From NCBI RefSeq assembly GCF_013702265.1, contig NZ_CP059348.1, positions 3,658,001 to 3,722,000 of the forward strand: a stretch of DNA of 64,000 nt, written 5' to 3'. This document shows positions 55,594 to 64,000 of this stretch, one piece after another. The position numbers and the translations under genes were made by a program. The stretch comes from Providencia rettgeri. GTDB lineage: Bacteria; Pseudomonadota; Gammaproteobacteria; Enterobacterales; Enterobacteriaceae. The number at the start of each line of letters is the position of its first letter. Within the stretch, counting starts at the first letter, position 1. The notes below the pieces were generated by a model. It worked only from the letters and a program-made list of their open reading frames with translations. It had not been told where the DNA came from and did not search any database.

Positions 55594-58332
55594 TTAACCG
55601 TCGATTGAACGTTTAACTTCGATAACTTCAAAGACTTCGATCATATCGCCGACACGGACATCGTTGTAGTTCTTAACACCGATACCACATTCCATACCGT
55701 TACGAACTTCGCTAACGTCATCTTTAAAGCGACGCAGTGATTCCAGCTCACCTTCGTAGATAACCACGTTATCACGCAGAACGCGGATTGGATTATTACG
55801 CTTGATGGTACCTTCAGTAACCATACAACCAGCAACTGCACCAAATTTCGGTGATTTGAACACATCACGGACTTCTGCAAGACCCATGATTTGCTGTTTG
55901 TATTCAGGTGCCAGCATACCGCTCATCGCTTGTTTGATTTCATCAATCAGGCTATAGATGACGGAGTAGTAACGTAAATCAACGCTTTCGCTTTCAACTA
56001 CGCGACGAGCAGATGCATCGGCACGGACGTTAAAGCCAAGAATGATCGCATTAGAAGCTGCAGCCAGAGTTGCATCAGTTTCAGTGATACCACCCACGCC
56101 AGAACCGATGATTTTGATTTTAACTTCATCAGTTGACAGTTTCATCAGAGAGTCAGTGATAGCTTCACAGGTACCTTGAACGTCAGTTTTCAGTACGATA
56201 TTCAGTTCAGAAACTTTACCTTCTTCCATGTTAGCAAACATGTTTTCCAGTTTAGATTTCTGCTGACGAGCTAATTTCACATCACGGAATTTACCTTGAC
56301 GATACAGGGCAACTTCACGTGCTTTTTTCTCATCACGAACAACTGTCGCTTCATCACCCGCTGAAGGAACGCTGGACAGACCCAGGATCTCAACTGGCAT
56401 TGAAGGGCCGGCGGACAGAACTTCTTTACCTAATTCGTTGCGCATTGCACGAATACGGCCGTATTCAAATCCACACAGTACGATGTCGCCTTTGTTCAAT
56501 GTACCTTCTTGAACTAAGATAGTTGCCACTGGGCCACGACCTTTGTCTAGGTAAGATTCAACAACCACACCGCTTGCCATGCCTGCATATACCGCTTTCA
56601 GTTCTAAAACTTCAGCTTGCAGCAAGATAGCATCTAACAGTTCATCGATACCGGTACCCACTTTCGCAGACACACCGATAAACTGAGTGTCACCGCCCCA
56701 CTCTTCAGAAATAACGCCGTACTGAGACAGCTCATTTCTGACGCGATCTGGGTCAGCTTCTGGTTTATCCATTTTGTTGACCGCAACAACGATTGGCACA
56801 CCTGCTGCTTTCGCATGCTGGATAGCTTCGATTGTTTGTGGCATAACACCATCATCTGCAGCAACAACCAGAACAACGATATCCGTTGCCTGAGCACCAC
56901 GAGCACGCATTGATGTAAACGCGGCGTGACCTGGGGTGTCTAAGAAGGTGATCATACCTTTGTCAGTTTGAACGTGGTATGCACCGATGTGCTGAGTAAT
57001 ACCACCTGCTTCGCCTGATGCTACTTTCGTTGAACGAATGTAGTCCAGTAAAGAGGTTTTACCGTGGTCAACGTGACCCATGATGGTAACAACTGGCGCG
57101 CGAGCTTCTTTAACTGCTGAGCCAGTGTCACGGTCGTTCATTACCGATTCTTCTAACTCATTCTCACGACGCAGAATAACTTTGTGACCCATTTCTTCTG
57201 CAACTAATTGTGCAGTTTCTTGGTCAATCACTTGGTTGATGGTTGCCATTGCACCCATTTTCATCATCGTTTTGATGACTTGGGAGCCTTTAACTGCCAT
57301 CTTGTTAGCTAATTCGCCAACAGTGATAGTTTCGCCGATAACGACGTCACGGTTTACCGCTGCAACAGGTTTGGTGAAGCTTTGTTGTAAAGAGCTGCCT
57401 TTACGTTGCTTACCTTTAGTGCGACCTGAGCGACCTGCAGCGCGTTCTTCTTCGCGATCCGCTTTTTCAGAAAGTTTGTTGCCTTTCTTCTGGCGAGGTG
57501 CTTTAGCAGAACGGTTACGTGAACGACGACCTTCTTCTTTCTCATCACTTTCATCTTCCGCCGCACGAGCGTGGGTAGATGTTGTTGTGTGATAGTCGCT
57601 ATCATCTTCAGATTTGCTATCTGAGTTCCAGTCTTCGCCTTTTTCTTCAGCCATTTTACGGGCTTCTTCAGCAACACGGCGCGCATCAGCTTCAACTTTA
57701 CGTTGAGTTTCTTCTTCCGCTTTGCGTTTCAGTTCAGCAGCTTCGGCTTCAAGGCGCTGTTTGTCAGCGTTACTTTCAGTTGCCGCTTTGCTTGGTTTTT
57801 GATTTTCGCTTTGTTTCACTTTTTCTCTTTCCGCTACTTCGCGCGTAGCTTTATCAGCTGCTTCACGTTTTGCTTTCTCTTCGGCTTCACGTTTTGCGTT
57901 AGCTTCTGCGTCACGTTTTGCAGCGTCTTCTGCTGCACGTTTCGCTTCTGCTTCACGTTTTGCCAGTTCCTCAGCTTCGCGCTGTGCTTGCTCTTCCGCT
58001 TCACGCTGCGCCTGCTCTTCCGCTTGCGCTTCTTCAGCGTCGCGGTTCACATAAGTGCGTTTTTTGCGGACTTCAACATTTACCGATTTGCTTTTGCCAC
58101 CGGTGACTGGAACACTCAGCGTACTACGAGTTTTACGCTGCAATGTTAACTTACTTGGCTGCCCCGCTGCTCCGCCTTGTTCACGGTTTAAGTGGTTCAG
58201 TAAAGTTTCTTTCTCAGTCTGGCTAACAGAGTCATTCGCACCTTTCGTGATCCCTGCTTCAGCAAATTGCTGTACCAGGCGCTCAACTGTGGTTTGAATT
58301 TCCGTTGCCAGTGATTTTACAGTTTCTGTCAT
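55594..58332 (-). CDS. infB: Translation initiation factor IF-2
   Basis: GTPase that brings fMet-tRNA to the 30S subunit. It has 912 residues from [19 protein letters not shown] (E. coli 890). An N-terminal IF2 domain is followed by a very charged helical linker (about 100-235) with near-repeats of A-E-E-Q-A-Q-R-E and A-K-R-E-A-E. The G domain has GHVDHGKT (419-426), DTPGH and NKMDKPEAD, and domains III/IV follow. The upstream ATG at 58380 lies inside nusA and was rejected. Downstream of nusA by 23 bp. Confidence 0.98.
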   Translation of the reverse strand: MTETVKSLATEIQTTVERLVQQFAEAGITKGANDSVSQTEKETLLNHLNREQGGAAGQPSKLTLQRKTRSTLSVPVTGGKSKSVNVEVRKKRTYVNRDAEEAQAEEQAQREAEEQAQREAEELAKREAEAKRAAEDAAKRDAEANAKREAEEKAKREAADKATREVAEREKVKQSENQKPSKAATESNADKQRLEAEAAELKRKAEEETQRKVEADARRVAEEARKMAEEKGEDWNSDSKSEDDSDYHTTTSTHARAAEDESDEKEEGRRSRNRSAKAPRQKKGNKLSEKADREEERAAGRSGRTKGKQRKGSSLQQSFTKPVAAVNRDVVIGETITVGELANKMAVKGSQVIKTMMKMGAMATINQVIDQETAQLVAEEMGHKVILRRENELEESVMNDRDTGSAVKEARAPVVTIMGHVDHGKTSLLDYIRSTKVASGEAGGITQHIGAYHVQTDKGMITFLDTPGHAAFTSMRARGAQATDIVVLVVAADDGVMPQTIEAIQHAKAAGVPIVVAVNKMDKPEADPDRVRNELSQYGVISEEWGGDTQFIGVSAKVGTGIDELLDAILLQAEVLELKAVYAGMASGVVVESYLDKGRGPVATILVQEGTLNKGDIVLCGFEYGRIRAMRNELGKEVLSAGPSMPVEILGLSSVPSAGDEATVVRDEKKAREVALYRQGKFRDVKLARQQKSKLENMFANMEEGKVSELNIVLKTDVQGTCEAITDSLMKLSTDEVKIKIIGSGVGGITETDATLAAASNAIILGFNVRADASARRVVESESVDLRYYSVIYSLIDEIKQAMSGMLAPEYKQQIMGLAEVRDVFKSPKFGAVAGCMVTEGTIKRNNPIRVLRDNVVIYEGELESLRRFKDDVSEVRNGMECGIGVKNYNDVRVGDMIEVFEVIEVKRSIDG

Positions 58333-58355
58333 GCCGTTCCTTCCTGCTACAGTGT

Positions 58356-60346
<1,991 letters not shown>

Positions 60347-60399
60347 CCCCAGACATAAAAAAAGGGCATAAAGCCCAGTTAATTCGATTGTCAAATAAC

Positions 60400-60424
60400 A
60401 AAAAACCCCGAAATTCGGGGCTTT
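60400..60424 (-). terminator. Terminator between metY and rimP
   Basis: On the minus strand AGCCCCGAA and TTCGGGGTT form the stem, followed by TTTTT. It would end most tRNA transcripts and let a fraction continue into rimP-nusA-infB. Confidence 0.85.
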
Positions 60425-60553
60425 TGTAACTGGACCCATAGTACATGGGTTTACCGTGCTCTTAGTATACCTTGAAAATCTAGATAAATCGATGAGAAAT
60501 TACGATAACGATATCTGATATTGTTGCGACAAGATATGTATGGCTAAGAGAAA

Positions 60554-60630
<77 letters not shown>

Positions 60631-60687
60631 TTCGAAACGTGACTATTTTACACCGACTATTGTGAGTTCACAAGTCGTCTAAAATAA

Positions 60688-60777
60688 TGGTGCCGAGGAC
60701 GGGACTTGAACCCGTACGCCCGTTTTGTAGGCACTACCACCTCAAGGTAGCGTGTATACCAATTTCACCACCTCGGC
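60688..60777 (-). tRNA. leuU: tRNA-Leu(GAG)
   Basis: 90 nt with a long variable arm and CCA. The acceptor stem is GCCGAGG/CCTCGGC and the anticodon loop TTGAGGT gives GAG at 60741-60743. It lies between secG and metY, as E. coli leuU does. Confidence 0.97.
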
Positions 60778-60883
60778 ACTGAGGCGAGGTTACTAATTTA
60801 ATAATCAATAACCTCAAATTTTTAACTTCTTACTGCTTTACTACTAATGAAGACATAAAGTCGTCATTCGGAATCTGTCACAC

Positions 60884-61228
60884 TTAACGAGGAATATCGC
60901 TCGTTGGTGTTGCTGGTGCTGCCGGAACGTCTGTTGGTTGCTCGACTTTTGCCGGTTCGCTAATGTTTTCCCACTTACTACCTGCACCAGTTCCATATTT
61001 ATTGGCAGTCATGTTGCCAAGAATTAAACTGATGATGAAAAACACAGCAGCCAAGATTCCAGTCATACGGGTCATGAAGTTACCTGAGCCCGATGAACCA
61101 AACAGTGTTGCAGAAGCGCCCGCACCGAATGATGCACCCATGTCAGCACCTTTACCTTGCTGTAACATGACCAGACCAATTAGGCCGATAGCCGCGAGCA
61201 AGAAAACAACTAAAAGAGCTATATACAT
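60884..61228 (-). CDS. secG: SecYEG translocon subunit SecG
   Basis: Inner-membrane helper of preprotein export. It has 114 residues, two membrane helices (about 3-20 and 53-72) and the conserved cytoplasmic loop VMLQQGKGADMGASFGAGAS. The C-terminal tail is Ala/Pro-rich, ending TSDIPR. It is followed by leuU and metY. Confidence 0.98.
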   Translation of the reverse strand: MYIALLVVFLLAAIGLIGLVMLQQGKGADMGASFGAGASATLFGSSGSGNFMTRMTGILAAVFFIISLILGNMTANKYGTGAGSKWENISEPAKVEQPTDVPAAPATPTSDIPR

Positions 61229-61474
61229 TTGAGTTACCTATTCAGTTACGGCGCATAGCCTATGCTATGACCCTTATACTGCACACCTACTCAAAACATT
61301 ATTACAGAATTGAGCAGGTGCGAATACTAACCAAAGCTGAGCCGACAAGCAAGTCTATTTTGATTTCATTTAACTATTTGAAGAAAAAAACAGCAAACTA
61401 TCGAAATAATGCTCAACTCAGTGATTCGCCTCCCTCCAGCGGATTTTTATCCACTAAAGGGAGAATGTAAAACA

Positions 61475-62812
61475 TTAACCCGCTGCTTTAACTGCATCAG
61501 CAATACGGTTCGCCATTTCGGTGACAGTTTCTTCGTTCTCACCTTCAACCATGACACGAATCAGCGGTTCAGTACCTGATTTTCTCAGCAATACACGACC
61601 TTTACCGGCTAACTCTTTTTCCACTTGCTCATTTGCCGCAATAACAGCATCACTTTGCAGAGGATCGTGTTTGCCTTTAAAGCGTACGTTGACCAGAATT
61701 TGAGGTAGAAGCTTCATTCCGCTGCATAAATCGTGCAGGCTCATATGGTTACGCACCATGGCACTCAATACTTGCAGACCCGCAACAATACCGTCGCCTG
61801 TTGTGGTTTTATCTAATAAAATCACATGACCTGAGTTTTCAGCCCCCATGCGCCAGCCTTTTTCTTGGAGTTTTTCCAGAACATAGCGGTCGCCCACTTT
61901 TGCTCGTTCAAATGGAATACCCAGCTGTTTCAGCGCAATTTCTAACCCCATATTGCTCATCAGTGTACCGACAACACCACCTTTTAACTGGCCTTGGCGA
62001 AGCGCTTCACGAGCGATGATATACAGAATTTGGTCACCATCGACTTTGTTACCTTGATGGTCAACCATGATAATGCGGTCGCCGTCACCATCAAATGCTA
62101 AACCTACATCCGCTTTTTCAGCCAAAACACGCTCTTGCAGCTTACGAACGTCGGTTGCACCACACTCTTCGTTGATGTTGATCCCATTAGGATCGCAACC
62201 CATAGTGATGACTTGAGCGCCTAATTCACTAAAGACGTTAGGTGCGATGTGGTAAGTTGCACCGTTAGCACAGTCTAAAACAACTTTGAGGCTATTTAAG
62301 CTTTGCTCATTCGGGAAAGTCCCTTTGCAGAATTCAATGTAACGTCCTGCGGCATCGACGATGCGGTTCGCACGACCCAGCTCCGCAGATTCAACGCAAG
62401 TGATTGGTTTTTCCATTTCCGCTTCAATGGCTTCTTCAACTTCGTCAGGCAGTTTAGTCCCGTCGATGGAGAAGAATTTGATCCCATTATCATAGTAAGG
62501 GTTGTGGGAAGCTGAAATGACGATCCCAGCTTCTGCGCGGAAAGTGCGAGTCAAATAAGCCACTGCTGGCGTTGGCATTGGGCCAGTGAAGGAAGCAGAT
62601 AACCCTGCGGCAGCTAAGCCAGCTTCTAATGAAGATTCCAGCATGTAGCCAGAAATACGCGTATCTTTACCAATGATAATTTTACGTGAGCCGTGACGAG
62701 CCAGTACTTTACCCGCAGCCCAGCCTAATTTTAAAACAAAATCAGGTGTAATTGGGCTATCGCCCACTTTGCCACGGATACCATCAGTACCAAAATATTT
62801 ACGGTTACTCAT
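61475..62812 (-). CDS. glmM: Phosphoglucosamine mutase GlmM
   Basis: Converts glucosamine-6-phosphate to glucosamine-1-phosphate for UDP-GlcNAc, used in peptidoglycan and LPS. It has 445 residues, as in E. coli. The phosphoserine loop is [15 protein letters not shown] (Ser about 102), the metal loop is FDGDGDR (about 241-247), the sugar loop is GAENSGH and the phosphate loop is [12 protein letters not shown]. The start overlaps the folP stop by 8 bp. The 246-bp gap before secG holds no gene I can see. Confidence 0.98.
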   Translation of the reverse strand: MSNRKYFGTDGIRGKVGDSPITPDFVLKLGWAAGKVLARHGSRKIIIGKDTRISGYMLESSLEAGLAAAGLSASFTGPMPTPAVAYLTRTFRAEAGIVISASHNPYYDNGIKFFSIDGTKLPDEVEEAIEAEMEKPITCVESAELGRANRIVDAAGRYIEFCKGTFPNEQSLNSLKVVLDCANGATYHIAPNVFSELGAQVITMGCDPNGININEECGATDVRKLQERVLAEKADVGLAFDGDGDRIIMVDHQGNKVDGDQILYIIAREALRQGQLKGGVVGTLMSNMGLEIALKQLGIPFERAKVGDRYVLEKLQEKGWRMGAENSGHVILLDKTTTGDGIVAGLQVLSAMVRNHMSLHDLCSGMKLLPQILVNVRFKGKHDPLQSDAVIAANEQVEKELAGKGRVLLRKSGTEPLIRVMVEGENEETVTEMANRIADAVKAAG

Positions 62813-63653
62813 ACGCTAATTTTTCCTTTTCTGACAGAGTCATCTGAACGACTTGCATTGCTTGTACTGTCTCTTTCACATCATGAACTCGGATAATTTG
62901 CGCTCCTTGCATTGCCGCAATAGTGGCACACGCTAAGCTACCCGCTAGACGTTCTTGAGGTGGAACATTTAATAATTGTCCAATCATAGATTTTCGTGAC
63001 ATCCCTGCCAAGAGCGGTAGTCCGAAATCATGAAATTGATCTAAATGCGCTAGTAACTGGTAATTATGCGACAGGTTCTTACCAAAACCAAAGCCTGGAT
63101 CGAGGATTATTTGCTGTTTATCAATTCCCGCCTTCATGCAGCGCTCAATTTCACGGGCAAGATACTCTTTAACTTCTTTTACTACATTCACATAATCGGG
63201 GGCATTTTGCATGGTTCTTGGTTGACCTTGCATGTGCATAATGCAGACGGGCAGCCCTAACTTTGCAGCGACTACAAGGGAGCCATCTTCATGTAACGAG
63301 CGGATATCATTGATGATATGCATCCCAGCTTTGGCTGCCTCATCCATTACTTGAGCTTTTGACGTGTCTACAGAGATCCAAACATCAAAACGCTTTGCAA
63401 TCGCTTCCACAACAGGCACAACACGGTCAAGTTCTTCACTGATAGAAACCTCAGCCGCACCCGGTCGGGTTGACTCGCCGCCAATATCAATAATAGTAGC
63501 CCCTTCTTGTACCATTTTAGCGACATGATCTAGAGCATCATGATAACGATTATGAGTGCCACCATCTGAGAATGAATCAGGAGTAACATTCAAAATCCCC
63601 ATCACTTGAGGAGTGGATAAGTCAAGGAGGCGACCTCGGGCTTTAATATGCAT
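62805..63653 (-). CDS. folP: Dihydropteroate synthase
   Basis: Joins 4-aminobenzoate to hydroxymethyl-dihydropterin in folate synthesis; the target of sulphonamides. It has 282 residues, as in E. coli. Motifs are [15 protein letters not shown] (about 18-32), [11 protein letters not shown] (about 57-67), [13 protein letters not shown] and GMSRKSMIG. All visible substrate-loop residues look normal. It is coupled to glmM by overlap. Confidence 0.98.
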   Translation of the reverse strand: MHIKARGRLLDLSTPQVMGILNVTPDSFSDGGTHNRYHDALDHVAKMVQEGATIIDIGGESTRPGAAEVSISEELDRVVPVVEAIAKRFDVWISVDTSKAQVMDEAAKAGMHIINDIRSLHEDGSLVVAAKLGLPVCIMHMQGQPRTMQNAPDYVNVVKEVKEYLAREIERCMKAGIDKQQIILDPGFGFGKNLSHNYQLLAHLDQFHDFGLPLLAGMSRKSMIGQLLNVPPQERLAGSLACATIAAMQGAQIIRVHDVKETVQAMQVVQMTLSEKEKLAYE

Positions 63654-63672
63654 GATTATTTTTCCTTAACGT

Positions 63673-63700
63673 AAAAAACCCCAGTGACCTGGGGTTTTTA
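63673..63700 (-). terminator. Terminator between ftsH and folP
   Basis: AAAACCCCAG and CTGGGGTTTT form a 10-bp stem with a short loop and T tracts, lying before folP. It would limit read-through from ftsH. Confidence 0.85.
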
Positions 63701-63723
63701 ATTATTCAACTTGTCACGATAGC

Positions 63724-64000
63724 TTACTGTGGCTTGCTATCATTATTATCAGATGAATTATTTTCATCAGATTTTTCAGTTGGCTCTTCTGGTTGAGTTT
63801 CAGCTGGCTTTGCTTCAGGTTTTGATGCGCTAGTTGCAGCACCAAATGAACCTGTCACATTGTTCACTTTTTTATCCTCATCCCAGCCTGCTGGCGCACG
63901 TACTGGACGGCGGTTCATCAGGTCGTCAATCATTGGCATATCGATAGTTTCATATTTCAATAATGCATCTTTCATCGCATGCAGAATATCCATATTGTCA
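63724..64000 (-). CDS. ftsH: FtsH protease, C-terminal end (cut by window edge)
   Basis: Membrane AAA+ zinc protease that degrades LpxC, sigma-32 and misfolded membrane proteins. Only the last 92 or so residues are present: MKDALLKYETIDMPMIDDLMNRRPVRAPAGW matches the end of the protease domain. A low-complexity acidic tail follows (PEAKPAETQPEEPTEKSDENNSSDNNDSKPQ), which differs from E. coli. Gene identity is supported by the folP-glmM-secG context. Confidence 0.95.
   Translation of the reverse strand, partial: DNMDILHAMKDALLKYETIDMPMIDDLMNRRPVRAPAGWDEDKKVNNVTGSFGAATSASKPEAKPAETQPEEPTEKSDENNSSDNNDSKPQ

Noticed and set aside
57703-58149. Phe/Cys/Ser-rich plus-strand frame opposite infB
   Set aside because: It is the reverse reading of the Lys/Glu/Ala linker of IF-2 and looks like a membrane protein only by composition.
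60347-60439. Extended N-terminus for rimP
   Set aside because: It would translate through the metY terminator hairpin, and RimP homologues begin at GLSTLEQ.
61440-61466. CTCCCTCCAGCGGA hairpin downstream of glmM as terminator
   Set aside because: A long stem is possible but no T tract follows on the minus strand, so I left it out of the feature list.

Overview
The window is a chromosomal segment of a member of the Enterobacterales, most likely family Morganellaceae and probably Providencia. This rests on gene content, on protein similarity to E. coli and Salmonella recalled from memory, on fairly low G+C, and on 127-bp ERIC elements. No database search was run. Most of the window is conserved core genome in blocks that match E. 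coli neighbourhoods, with short accessory insertions between them.

Layout. At 1-0.9 kb the 5' part of a P4-type integrase lies beside tRNA-Leu(CAA), so a genomic island continues off the left edge. From 1.2-13.6 kb: ampH, an unknown gene, lptG/lptF, pepA, holC-valS, a GNAT/methyltransferase/GNAT group and rraB. From 13.7-21.6 kb: argI, then the full 2-aminoethylphosphonate module (phnX, phnW, phnR, phnSTUV) with two palindromic operators. At 21.7-24.8 kb is an orphan type VI secretion lipase effector with a lipoprotein immunity gene. From 24.9-32.3 kb: pyrL-pyrBI, ridA, an MFS/LysR pair and nrdDG with FNR and NrdR sites. From 32.3-37.2 kb: yhbP, a BhsA-like gene, yhbQ, yhbS, ubiT and ubiUV.

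From 37.3-48.2 kb the region is variable. A PAAR/DUF4123/unknown/nuclease-toxin/immunity cassette is inserted directly after ubiV and is closed by a decayed second copy of the ubiV 3' end. It is followed by a RelE/ParD-like toxin-antitoxin pair, a lipoprotein, an HlyD plus two-permease exporter without an ATPase, btsSR and a small protein that resembles part of MreB. From 48.2-64.0 kb the conserved block deaD-nlpI-pnp-rpsO-truB-rbfA-infB-nusA-rimP-metY-leuU-secG-glmM-folP-ftsH runs entirely on the minus strand.

How the genes work together. The phn genes import 2-aminoethylphosphonate and break it down to acetaldehyde and phosphate under PhnR control. pyrBI keeps both UTP-sensing features known in E. 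coli: an AATTTG start and a leader-peptide attenuator. nrdDG and ubiTUV support anaerobic growth. The two T6SS effector/immunity loci have no secretion apparatus here and would depend on machinery encoded elsewhere. The most interesting material is the ubiV-linked effector cassette: its boundary scar, a ribosome-site hairpin ahead of PAAR, and an unassigned 112-residue protein.
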